From Clitoria ternatea (Eukaryota; Streptophyta; Magnoliopsida; Fabales; Fabaceae), in contig CM075673.1 in NCBI GenBank assembly GCA_037962975.1, positions 119,741,001-119,805,000 on the forward strand: a DNA stretch of 64,000 bases. Reading direction: 5' to 3'. Below the pieces are notes generated by a model. That model was not told the DNA's origin. It ran no database searches and saw nothing but the letters and a program-made list of their open reading frames with translations. Made by a program: the position numbers and the translations under genes. Below, piece after piece: positions 23,441 through 36,200 of this stretch (position 1 is the first letter of the stretch; every line of letters starts with the position of its first letter).

Positions 23441-23744
23441 AACAAATTATATTGATGATGATTACATAAAAATTAACATTACTTCAACCAATGACACACA
23501 TTTAATATATTACTACCTGTATGGTAAGGACAGGGGACTTGTTAATGTTGTCCAAGTGTTTCTGAATCCTTTGGAGTCTCAAGCTACTAACTTTCCTATT
23601 ATAACTTGTGTAATTCAGGGTGGTGGATTCAACTGCAACCCTTTGTAGAATGAGGGAGAAGAAGAAGAAACCAAGAAAGAGAATATAAGGTGGAGGAGCA
23701 GAACAAGAAGAGGTTATCTTATTGCTCCCAAGAAGAGTACCCAT
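20450..23744 (-). CDS. Neprosin-domain protein (DUF239 with N-terminal activation peptide)
   Basis: Seven exons join in phase: 23,744-23,517; 23,367-23,281; 22,827-22,591; 21,569-21,399; 21,287-21,234; 21,077-20,931; 20,830-20,450. The predicted protein is 434 aa, a normal length for plant neprosin-family members. A hydrophobic segment at residues 20-37 (ILFLGFFFFSLIL) is a signal peptide or anchor. The activation-peptide motifs IDCVHKRKQP and DHPLLKNHKIQ lie at about 82-105. The neprosin domain follows, with KATINVW, IEAGWQVSPELYGD, GCYNLLCAGFIQ, GYWPEELF, WGGEVVN and the terminal YYGGPGNNPQCP. The two conserved glutamates (E237 in IEAGW, E348 in WGGE) are 111 residues apart, consistent with the catalytic pair of Nepenthes neprosin, a secreted prolyl endopeptidase. 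The substrate here is unknown. All introns are GT-AG. Confidence 0.92.
22882..22926. repeat. (AT)n microsatellite, neprosin intron 2
   Basis: An uninterrupted AT run of about 45 bases lies 55 bases upstream (in gene sense) of exon 3. Confidence 0.95.
23388..23437. repeat. (AT)n microsatellite, neprosin intron 1
   Basis: An uninterrupted AT run of about 50 bases lies between exons 1 and 2, close to the exon 2 acceptor. Confidence 0.95.
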
Positions 23745-24358
23745 TATTTCTCTTTCAGTGCCAAGAAAGAAAATGAGTAAAGTGGAAAAGCATCACATTA
23801 CTAGCAAAACAAAGAGCACAAAGTAAATCTGACTTTGATGAGTATTACAAAGAAAGAAAATTGGAAAAAGACTAGTTGTAATTAATGGTATTAATGGTGA
23901 GGAAGGGGTGGTGGGTGGGGTTGCTCAGAGACCCTCTTGGACTTTCAGCATCAAAATCATGATTGATAATTGCTTTTGCATTTGAATCATGTATATTAAT
24001 GGTGCATGATGAACACAAACATATCTATCTATCTGAATATTGCACAAACGTTGAAGCAAATTAAGGAGAGAAAGAAAGAAAGAGAATTAAGGTGTGTGTG
24101 TGGCTAGCTGGCTTCATATATTCAAAGCAATTATAAAAACTCAAACCTACCCAACTGAAAACAATCCCCTTTTTATTGCACTTCTTCAATGTGCATCTGC
24201 CACCATACACTTAGCCATTAATATTTTCCCTTCAAACCTTCTACTACTTGTGGTATTCTTTTTTCTCTGCTTTATTTATTTATAGCTTCCTTTCCTTCAC
24301 ACTATACCCTCCTTTTAAAAAAATATATTCTTTTTGTATCTTTTGAGTACATCTTACA

Positions 24359-24392
<34 letters not shown>

Positions 24393-26913
24393 TTTTTAAA
24401 AAAAAATGGCAAAATTTAATTGAAGAGGTCACTCGAATGGTGGAGAGCTGAGGCATTGCCACGTGGGGTGCCCTAGCCAGTAGCCAGCAATTTTCCAATA
24501 TTCAAATTATATGAATAAATTACCTGTACTTTTCTCTAACCGAAATATAATTAAGTGACCTACTGCGTATATGGATTGTGGAATATTTAATATTAATCAT
24601 TATTGCTTTCCTAGACTTTCATTTTCAATGAATTCTTGTCTCTCTACTTGTGATATATACGTCGATGGGACTGAAGAATGAATCATTTGGTTTATAATCT
24701 TCCCTTTTCATGATACAGAAGTAAGTGTCTATTAATCAGAATTTAACCATTATTTCATCTTTTTTTTTTCTAAGGGACTAGTAAGAAATGAATTAACAAA
24801 GAAATATTGTAAGCAAATGAATTAACATTAATGTGGAATTAAATATAACAGGATTTAGTGAAGTTTAAATTCTTGTTGGAAGAAATATACATTTATGTGA
24901 GTATGACTAATTCTCGATCAAACAAAATTAAAAATACATGAAGCATAAAAAAATAACGTCCTGATACCTCTAAGTTTGAACTTTTACTTGATAATAAAGT
25001 ATAGAACGTGATATAAGACATAAAAAATAATGAATCTCCACGAGAATCTAACTAGGGTTTGGACTTTAAGACATCGATATCGAAATTATATGGTCAATGT
25101 GACTTATCCCTGGTTTTCAAGAGAGCACCATTTGAAGATGCGTTTTAGAAACGCACGGCCACCCATGACATGGAAATTAGTATAAATACAGTTAGCTTCT
25201 AATCTCGAATCTCGAATTCTTCTATATTGAAGACAAAATTTTAGTCATCAGTGTATACGAAATATTATGTCTGAAGCCTGAATGAATGGCAACAATGTAT
25301 TACTCTCTTCATATTATAAGCTCGCTTGATCTTATAAAAAAACTTTACTTTTCTAATTTGTCATCAATAATGCATTTATCTTTTTAAGTGACAAATACTT
25401 GAGAAATTAAAATTGCTAGAGTTAAAGTAAAATAGGATAAGGGGGATTTTATTGTTAGAAAATGAGAATATATAGGGGTAAAAAATAAGTCATTCTTGAA
25501 ATGAGTTGGCTTTGAAGGCAAGGAGATCGGATTGCAGGAAAAATGCTGGCAGGTGAATTGATTATGAGTGAGATAGAAAACAGCAGCACTAACTATACGT
25601 ATTTATCACGATATGACTCAAAGCTCTTATTTATCCTCTCAGACTCAGACGGTGAACCGTTTCTCATTCTTCCATAACACAATAAACATTACTCTGAAAA
25701 AGCAGGTCATGCAAAACAATCCTTGATCCTTATCTAATAGTACAAGCTTTTAACCGTTTCAAGGTCACATCTAATCTAATATATTCAAATAAAAACCACT
25801 TCCGGTCTATACACTATTCAATGAAAAGAACAGAGCATGAAAACATAAAAAGATTAAAAAAAATAAAACCATAAAAATATTACATAGTTCAGGTCTTAAA
25901 TAATCACAAATTGACACATAACAAATGTAATATTGTTTAACTCTAAATCCTTATCAAACACTCACTGAATAAAACTATAAATAATATTTTCTCCTACTCT
26001 TAACCAGTATTAAATATCTATCTATATACAAACATACAAGTAATCTTTATCAATATACATCTAACAAAGGGAAGTTAATACACGATACCACTATTAAATA
26101 TTTTTTCTAAATACGAAATTACAAATAATCTTTTAGCTGCACTTTAAGATCTCCTTAAATATTACTACGAACTGACAACACGCCAGTGTTATAAATTCTT
26201 ATGAAGCACATTTTACTAGATCAAATCAGAAACTGAATTGACCAACACCAACAAATATAACGTAAATAAAACCATCTCAGGTGACTGGTGTTCAGAGAAG
26301 AAAACTGTTAAGAGGAGCTCTATTAATGACTAGATTTTATAACAGTAAAAATTATTAAAACATAAGTCGTGAAAATTTGTTAACGTTACAAGACTTTCAA
26401 CTATTCTTATGGCATAAGAGAAATTCTAATTCTTATCCCTCATTAATGAATGATTGTGATCAATTGCTTTCACTCTCATGAAACCACCAACATCCACACG
26501 ACTTTTAGAGCAAAGCACAATATAATCAGGGCTGCATGTTTATTTTGGTTAACCACCAAAAAATATAACATTACAAAGCAACGATTCAATAAAAGCGAAA
26601 TGTCCATTACTAGTTGAATTACAGACAAAATATACTGGGAGGAAAAAATATATTACCACCAAAATTGATTGAGCAAATGAAAACAATAGTATAGTCACAG
26701 ACAATTGACCTCATCTGATATACAATTATATTGACATGATAAAATACCCAGGCGGAAAAAAAATTGGGTAAAAAGCCTCATTGTATAGAATCTATCTATA
26801 TCTTTCACTGTATCATCGTGCCACGTGCCACCAAAAATCTGGTTATCAATGAGAATTTTGTTTCCCCACCATAGAGAAGAAAGAAAGGGAAGAATAAAAC
26901 ATAAACTACTCAG
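23745..26913. other. Intergenic region: neprosin promoter side and GCN1 3' flank
   Basis: Both flanking genes are on the minus strand, so this interval holds the upstream region of the neprosin gene (left) and the 3' end of GCN1 (right). It is A/T-rich and contains an (AT)n run at 24,361-24,390 and GA-rich runs near 24,065. The open frame at 24,094-24,285 is hydrophobic and low in support. No third gene was found. TTTATT words near 26,540 could be minus-strand polyadenylation signals for GCN1, but the position is not certain. Confidence 0.5.
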
Positions 26914-29900
26914 CTACATGATCGTATCTTCATCGCTGGTGTCACTGTCATCACTGTATGGCAGCAAATAGGAGAAATTTATCAATAGTAACATTTTTAT
27001 GTTGGCTTTAGCTCAGACGTTGAGTACAACATATGTCGAAACTACCAAGAAATTGATTGGTAATTAAGAACTTCTGATATCTAAGACCCCTCCCTTCAAT
27101 AATTATGATGATAAGTAATCGTTTTTAATGATGAAATTATTTGATAAATCAACAAAAGATTATCTACGCTATTAAAAGAGAGATGGTAAAACTTTTAACA
27201 TTTACTTTTTCAAGGAAGAAAACACAAATGATAAAACTTATGACAGTACTAATTTCTTTCTCATATCTCTCTGATATATTCCCTCTCCATTAAGTGGTGG
27301 GACAGGTTTTCCAGCGAATGAGGCCGGGTTATATTCAACCCACATCCCAATATTATCTTTAACACGTTTAAAACAGATCAATGCGGAGTAAGTCAACTCA
27401 TATAAACTGCTTCCAGTTACCTCATTGATAAGCTAATAGGATAAAAAGCATTGAAACCGAAAAACGTAAAAGCAAATTCTATTATGTAAGTACCTATATT
27501 CAGGTAACTTCGATAGACGTCTAGCATCCAAGCCTGTTATATACTTCTGCGCTGCCTGAACATTTTCTGAACCTGGAAAGCCAAAATTCATGAGAGTTAG
27601 ATGCGTATCTTCATTCCAATTATGATCCCTGCTACATCTAAAATCTTTTTCCACTATACACATAAGAAGGTCTAGTCAATAATAATAAGATGCTATATTA
27701 AAATGTACATGTCAGCAGAAACATATAAATTTTGGAAGAATGGAGGCTTTAGGGACATGGAAGTGCAAGAGGGAATACTTATGCAGTTGGCTGTTTCAGT
27801 GTAACACTTTATGTCAAGTCTACCGACTTTATAAGGAGATTCCAGCAAGAACTAACTAGGTTTATGAAAGAAATTATTTTAAAGGGTTACAACAAACAAA
27901 CAATTAAATAACACAGAAGATATCTATTTGACTGAGATCATGATTTCTCTTAAATTTGGATATTGGGTCTAATTCAATCCTAAAATCTAGCTCATAGGAT
28001 GAGAATTACCCTCATCCCCTCATATACTTTTGATTGACCATATCTCTAGTCAATATGACTTTCATCACACCTCCTCACATCCAGGAATGAACATCCAGAG
28101 CATGGACAAATAAGGGGGTCCTAATAACATGGGACTTACAACACATTCCCTCACGGATGGCCCAACAAGTCTAGGATAGGCTCTGATACCATCTTAAATT
28201 TAGGTATTAGGCCTAACTCATTCCTAAATACTAGCTCATAAGATGATGATTCCCCTTACTCTATTTTTTATTGGTCATATCTCTAATCAATATGGGACTT
28301 CCAACAGTTTCACATCTAGGGACTCAAATTTCAACATAGTATACCAAGTCTTTTCAGTTTTTCTGACTAGGTAGGGTGAGGGTGGTCAGTCACATAGATC
28401 AAACACCGCCACAATTACTTATAGTGAATCATGTTTATACACAAACCACTAGCCTCTGAATATTTTAATTAAATTTTCTTGGTCTCCCTCTACATCTAGT
28501 AATAAGTTCACCCTTCACTTGATCTGCAATTCATATTGGGACTTCTACAAGTCTTCTTTACACATGCCCAAACCACCTAAGCGAATATTATACCACTTTT
28601 TCTACAATTCACACTATCCCAACTTTCTTCCCTCTAATGAATTCATTCTTAATCTTTCCAGCCAAGCTATTTCAGGCTACCCAAGGTGAGTTCAGCCTTA
28701 TCCCAGCCTCAAACACCCACTTCAATGTCCAGCTTCTTGTCTTTCGAATAATTATGATGATGTCATCTTCTGTGTCTTCAGTGACTTTTCCAGTGAGTTG
28801 CTTTTTCATTGACACAACTAGCAGGGATTGAACTCATTTTGACTTTTGACCACTACAAATCTTGTCATCATCTAGATGCTGGGGCTAGCTTAAGACATTT
28901 TTGTTATCTTCTTTTCTGAAACCTTCAAAATGGTGGGTTTTGGACCTTTTATAATACAACCACACACTAGAATCTAAGGCCTCATATTTTCTATTGGACT
29001 CTCAAAATTATATCCTATATTCAGTTGTTCAACATCATTTTTTTCATTTTATAACTCCTATCAAATAAAAAAGTATTTTAAATATTAATAATAAATAAAA
29101 ATAAATAAATATTTAGATTCTTACATGTATGTTAATGGTACTATTAAATGTACCAGTTAATTGCATTATCAAGTTTTATGCTATATGATCTGTTCATTAA
29201 TTGGGTGTTTTTAGTTTTAGTTCTTATTTTTTAAACATTTTTAAGCATATGTATTTGTAGAAAGTGTAAAATATTTTTTATTAGATGGATCAAAATAGTG
29301 ACAATCTCGTGCTATCCACAATCCCACTATCCCGTTTCTTAGGGGACGATTGGGATCGACAACTATGCCTCCTACTAAACTAACATGTCATCTTCTCTAT
29401 ATCTTAATTCTACTTAAAAACAAGCCAGAGATTTTGAAGCTTGCAAATAAATGAAAATACCAATAACTGAGTCATAAAACTAATCACTCTTTCAAGTACT
29501 ATATAACAGTAGTATAAGGTTGCAAGCAGTGTCAGCCAGAAAAATAAAAATAAAAAACTGTTGATTTGCTTTTGGTTTCTACTTGGGGTTTGAAAATTGA
29601 CTCTGAACTTAATTTGTTCATCTCTATGAATGATCAACAGATGATGAGCACATAATAATAATCAGAATTGCTCGACAATAACATCAAATATTAGAGTACA
29701 AATTAAAAGAGCATATAACACAATGCAAGTGAAAGTACCCCTTGTAAGTTGCAAGGCATGTACAGCGCATCGCTCAGCTGCAAGCCTAACAGGAGTATTT
29801 GCATCTTTCAAACACACTGCTATTGCAGGACCAACAATGGTGCCTTGTGATATAATGGCTGAAGGATTTGCCTGTAATGTTTCAGGAATATAAACCATGT

Positions 29901-32900
29901 AAACTTCCATCAATAATATTCGACGTGAGGTACTAGGTCAAGGCAAAGATTGGTCAAGAACATACCTTGGCAACAGCCTTTATAGCAGATAGTGCCCTTC
30001 GTCTAACTTCACTGGAGTCATCGTGTGTGGATGAAACTAGCAATGAAAGAACATCTTGGTACAGCACTGTGTCAGAGGGATCCGTCTGTGCTTTATAAAG
30101 AAGGAGCTTTCCCAATGCCTTGGTTGATGTTTCACGGAGAGGAAACTGTTTTATAGAAAAAATGAATAAGATCAGACAACACCAGTATTAAAAAATAACA
30201 TTAGTTCAGGATTAACATACCTTCTCATCCTTTAGTCCATCTCTAAGGCAATTTATAATGGTTGGGAACAAGGGACAAGAACAAACTGGAGCTGGGTTGT
30301 GATGAAATAGGGAAGAGATCGTAAGGATAGAGCCATGCCTAGGTGGCCAGCTTGGTGAACTAGCTAGACTTGACAGTTCTTGAATCAACTCTGTTAGCTG
30401 AGAATCTTCAAGGTACTGCACTTACGGTTACAAGAAAATCAGTAAAAAAACAAAATGCAACAATAAAGTACATTCAGAAGCAGTGATAAAATCCAAGAAT
30501 ATAACACCAGGGGTAATAACACAATATGCTAACAAAATCAACCTATCAAGATGACCCAGTAAAAATTGAAAACATATCTGAACAAACTGGAAGAGTAACA
30601 TAATATGGTCATTGAAACATAGAATTAAGATTAAAAAATGTGTCTGTAAATACTTTCCTTTCATTAGACTACAAACCTGAGTCAAGATACCCAATATGCC
30701 AGCAGCATATATTCGAACTCTATCATCATCATGACGAATTAAATCCCTGAGAACATCGTAAAAGCGACTTCTAACAGCAGAGCTCACATTCTTCCCAGCA
30801 TGCTTCAAGACACCTTTCAAAGCAGTCAGAATAGCTTCACGAACACCACTATCCGATCCCTAAAAAATCAAATTCCAACACATTTGCAATCGGATAAGCA
30901 ACATACAGGAACACCATGTTAAATCTGCAATTTTGCATTAGCTTAAGTCAAAATAACATAAATAGAATCACCTGCAAACTGGACAACAAATCACTAACTA
31001 AAGGATCAACTCTGGTACTGAGTCCGCTGAGCTTCCCAAGTGCCAGAGCAGCACTAGAACGAACAGTTCTGCAGTCACATTTTTTCTAATCAGCAAGAAT
31101 AATGTTGAAGAGACTATGTTCAGAGATTTCCAAATATCAAGAAGTGATTGAAGGCTTAATCACAGCAGACTATCAATAGTTTATTACAAGGAGTTAGAGG
31201 GAATCTGGAATAGTATTCCGGTTAGTAGCATTGAGAAAACAGAGCAATGGCTCAATGGTTAGGAAAACCTATGAAACAGAAATACCAACACAGACACCGG
31301 ACACTTAGACATGTCTAATGTCGAAAACAAAAGACACAGGGACACCGCACACATACATTTTCAATATTTTTTTATTATATTCCAAGTTTAAGTTTTATAA
31401 AGATTAAAATAAATGTATTTTTAATATGATGAATATGTTCACCTATTTGGAAGTATCAATTCAAGTGTCTAAACCATTCAAATGTTTCAGACTATCAACA
31501 CTTAAGTGTTCAAGTCGGTAACATAATTTTTTTACATGGACACTTGTAAATGAGTGTCTGACACGTGTTGAATAACTGTCGATATTAAACACATATCTGA
31601 CATGGAATATGTCAAAATGGAAAGGTGTCCGTGCTCCACGAGGGAAACCTTTGGAGAGGGGACTAGTCTCCTTTTTTTTTTTTCCTTAAATTCAATCAAC
31701 ATTAAAGATTTCTTTTTCTTACATCTTTCATATGATTTCTCTGTTCATGATTGAGTTTGTAAAAAAGATGTAGTATGCAACCAAGCAAGTTGACAACTCT
31801 AACAGGAGCAATTGAAGATGGGGCAGTGATACTTGATAATCAAATCCAGATAATGGAATTGAAGATGATGGTTCAATGATCACAAACCAGAACCACTATG
31901 ATGACTGATGACATAGATAGCATGTTACAAAGATATCATAATAATGCTTCAGAGCAACAAAATGGAGGTAGCAATGCAGAGAGGATGGTCCCTGTGGATA
32001 GGGCAATGTTGAAGCAAAGAGTGAAGGAGCAGGCAACGGCTATTGCAGGTTGGGTTTTCAGCAGTCTCATTGACTCTTAAGTCTCAAACACAGTGCCAGA
32101 ACAACAGGTGTCATACTCAACCCTAGGAAAAGGATGTGTAATCAATTATAAAAAAGATTAGGCATTAACAATGTTAGTTATTCACATATCTCCCCCCCCC
32201 CCCCCCCCCCCAATTTTCCCTCTTTCCCACCCATTTAAGATTTCCACACTAAATATGTTGGTGACAATTGACACATGCAACTCATGTAACAGATTATACA
32301 AAAATTTAATTGTTTACTTAAAAGATGACATTTTGCCATATGTGATGTTCAAATGTGATTGGCCCCTTTTCAAATTATGAGGTCAAATCTATATAAGTGA
32401 TTAGTCAAAATTGAAGCTATTCTTAATATTACATATTACATGTAAATGGAAGTAAGAAAAAAAATAGAGATAGGAAATACAAAAAGGTGGGAGGATCATT
32501 TATTATCACACACAAACCTTGTACTATCTTGTAGACACTTAACAAAAGTTGTTTGAAGCTGAGGAAGAAAAGGTTTCAGGGAGATTCCTCCCTTCTTTAT
32601 CATCGTAGTTAGAGTAGACAAGATGGCACTCTTAACCTGCCATGGGAAGCGATCACCTATTATACGGATAAGAGGCCTGTGACAAACAAAGTTGACAGTC
32701 AGAACGCATAAAAGATAATATTTGCCATAAAAGCAATAAATAACAGAATATAGCATCCCAGAATATAACAGAATAAAGCATGGACAATTTGATTGGCCAC
32801 CTTAGCAATAGCCTTGAGATGAAAGATAGTAGAATTATAACACGAGGGGCGGGATCAAGCTCTAGACCTATTGGCAAAGGCACATAAATGATTTTATATC

Positions 32901-33289
32901 TTTAACAAATGGACTGTATGCAGATTTCCAGAGCCAGACTAGAACCCTCTAATAGAAATAATTTTAAACACAAAAAATACCACAATCAAATCATTCCTTG
33001 TGTCAGCACATCCATATGACACTAATGAAGTGGGATCAACATGCCAACAATGCTAACTTGGTTTAGTTAGTGCATGAGATCCAATTATAAAACGACATCA
33101 TTAGAACTTGCTAATCTAATTAAGATTTAGAAAATTAATCTGCATCAAATCATCACTAATATTTCTATTTACTTACCCTGTGATTGGGATGACAAACTCC
33201 TTGAGTGATTGTTCACTGGTCACCTCAATCAATTCACCAAGTCCCAAAGCGGCTTGCTCCCTCAACTCTGCAGATCCACTTATGAGACC
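26914..33289 (-). CDS. GCN1: GCN1 exons 52-60, C-terminal HEAT repeats and acidic tail (residues 2237-2628)
   Basis: Exons: 33289-33177, 32676-32518, 31068-30972, 30859-30677, 30415-30221, 30145-29966, 29871-29739, 27572-27494, 26953-26914. Landmarks are GLGELIEVTSEQSLKEFVIP, IIGDRFPWQVKSAILSTL, LPQLQTTFVKCLQDSTR, HDDSSEVRRRALSAIKA and ENVQAAQKYITGLDARRLSK. The last 14 coding codons, in exon 60, give an acidic tail. Exon 60 is only 40 bases including the stop and joins exon 59 in the middle of a Ser codon. The C-terminal part is the GCN2 RWD-binding side in the family. Confidence 0.94.
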
Positions 33290-36200
33290 CTGGAGGCACA
33301 AAAACAGAGAATGAGGGTTATGGGCAAATCTTTCAGTTTTGTGTATCACACGACTAAAGATAGCAATGCTTTTGTATTATTCTTAAAAATTGAAAATTTA
33401 TGACATCAAAACCAGGTGAAAAATAATGTGAGATTTAGTGAAAAAAGCCATGAAAAATTTGCCCCGCATGATATGATGAGTTCTTTTTTCACTCAATTGT
33501 AGAGAATGGGGAGAAACACAACAGAAAGATTCTTGAACATCCATACCACAAGAGCATACCAATGGCACTAGCATAGAAAATGCTCAAATTGATACAAAGC
33601 TACAAGTTTCAATTGGTTTAAAAGGACATTAGCTTTTTCATTACTGAAAAATAATGGAATCTGTAAGACTGTAACATCCTAAAATTTGTAACAATTAAAT
33701 AATTAATTATAATTGGTATTACTTAATCAAACATGAATAATATAGGAACTTAATTAATTTTACTATAGTAATATATATAGATACAATTAAGGATGGAAAT
33801 AAAATAAGAAATCTAAATAGGAGACCGATGGATTTAAGGGCACATTGGTTTCTACAAAAAAAAAAAAAGGAAAGGTTTAGATTTAGGGAACAGACAGTTT
33901 TCATTTTAGTTCCCTATCTCAAACTGATCACACTCTAGGTGAGTAGAACTCACACACCACACTCTCATTCCATTCCTATGATGTTCTGCTAAATCTGTAT
34001 CCCCTTCAAATAATGTTTGCTTAATCATACGCACACGCAATTATATATATACTGCTGCTCTACAATAGCATACATAATGTTTGGGTGTTTTCCTGCAATA
34101 GAATTCACTTTAATTACTGTGCATTGACTGATAATATATATATATATATATATATGAGATTATTGCTTCATGAGTTTCATAAACCTGTATACAATTGTTT
34201 AAGCATATACACATTCTTTGATATACACAAGCATCCTTTTCTTTCTGGATGAGTGCACTTACCATTTACATATATACATGTATTCTGTGAACCTTTCTAT
34301 ATATTACATATAATAAATCCATGCAATGGGTATTGCGTTTCTTACTTGTATATATTCCTATATTATACACACATATTTATATGTATATACATTTTTATCT
34401 AACAAGATTTATAAAGATAAACGAAAAGACCAAATCTTCTCTTGGAAAAGGGTCTATATGACCAATATACAATAAGACACAATGTTAATTGGCAAGGCTT
34501 ATTAACCACAAGGGACACGCTCCTTGCTACGATTATGAGCTATAGTCAATCAGAGGACAAATTAATAAGACATAAGGTTATCAAGGTTATCAATTTAGAC
34601 TTTTGGAGAATTAGATATTATGTTTGTTCCACCACTTGGGCAACTAGTGATGGTCAAGCCATACTAGTCAATCCCAAATAGCGGCGCGGAGCGGCCGCCC
34701 TTAAAACTGGGATAGCGGGATAGCGAAAAGCGGGATGACCGCTATTCTGAATAAACCTATATAAATATTTCCTATATTTTCTACACATATATATGCAAAA
34801 AAAATCACACAAAAATTAAATTTAAAGCCATACAATCATGTTCAAATCATAATAATATTCTTGACAAACATAAAACATCACAATCACATAACATAACATG
34901 GCATAAAATTAGTTATCACATAACATAGTAAAGTAAATAGTTCACACAAAGTCACAATAAGATAAACACATGAAATTTCAGCACCTAAAAGACAATTAAA
35001 CAATTTAACAAACTTCAAGTTCCTTTCTAGTTTCTAATCCTAAATTCCTAATATGCATCATCATCTTCATCTTCAAGGTTTGGCTCTTCATCTCCTGCAT
35101 CATCTTCATCACCACTTAGGTACTCTTCCCCCTCCGATCCAGTGTCTTCACCATCAAACTCTTCTTCCTCCTCTTCTTCTTGAATTACCTTTTTTCCCTT
35201 CCTAGAAGTAGAAGGGGCAGCAACTGTGTTCCCTCCCTTTTTTCTCCTCCTAGTGTATGTCAATGGCTCAGTAGCCCCAGTAGCTTCAGCAACATCCCTC
35301 CATGTTAAGACATCATCATCAAAGACCAAATCACATGCACCTTCCTCATCTTCATCCTCCATCCTTCCTAGTACCCACTCATTGGTATCATCTTCAACAT
35401 CATCTAGGACAATAGGATCAATGACATCTTGACAATCAAAATGCTCCCTAAGAGTTTGGTTAGATTTAATATAAACCAAATCTTGTAATCTTTGATGTTC
35501 TAGCCTACTTCTCCTTTTAGAATGAACCTAAATAAAAAATTAATGAAAAAATGTTAGAAACTACTAGACTAATGCTATCAAATTGAATGTATTGAGAACT
35601 CTACTTACCTGCTCAAACATACTTCAATTCCGCTCACACCCAGATGAGCTACAGTTAAACTCAGCACCTTAATGGCAATAGCTTGTAACTTTGGAGCATG
35701 TGATCCAAAACTTACCCACCATTTAGCTGCAATTGAAGAATATGCAAATCAAAACCAAAATAGCAAATAACTCAGCACCTTATTCAACTCCAATCCTAAA
35801 AAACACTCTTACCAGGAGCCATTGTAGATCTTTTCCTTATAGCTGCCTTAATTCCAAAGAGGCCAACAGCTCTCCTATACAGTGATATCTCATCTAGAGC
35901 TTTCTCTTCATCATCTGAACTAGTGGACAACCTTTCAATACATTTGTAGAAACCATCCATCACCTCTGGATCATTTTCTACTTGTGGGTTGCCATAGAAG
36001 AATTGGGGATTTAAGTAATGACCCGCTACGTGCAATGGATGGTGAAGTTGACATTCCCATCGTCTATCAATGATGGAAAAAATCTCCTTAAACTTGGCTT
36101 CATCTCCCTTGAAAGAATTCCAGATACTTTCCTTGGCTCTATCCATAGCTTTATATATGTAGCCCATCGCGGGCCTCTTCTCATTGTCAACTAGCCTAAG

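Noticed and set aside
24094..24285. 63-codon hydrophobic frame upstream of the neprosin gene
   Set aside because: A/T-rich chance frame with no recognisable motif and no partner exons.
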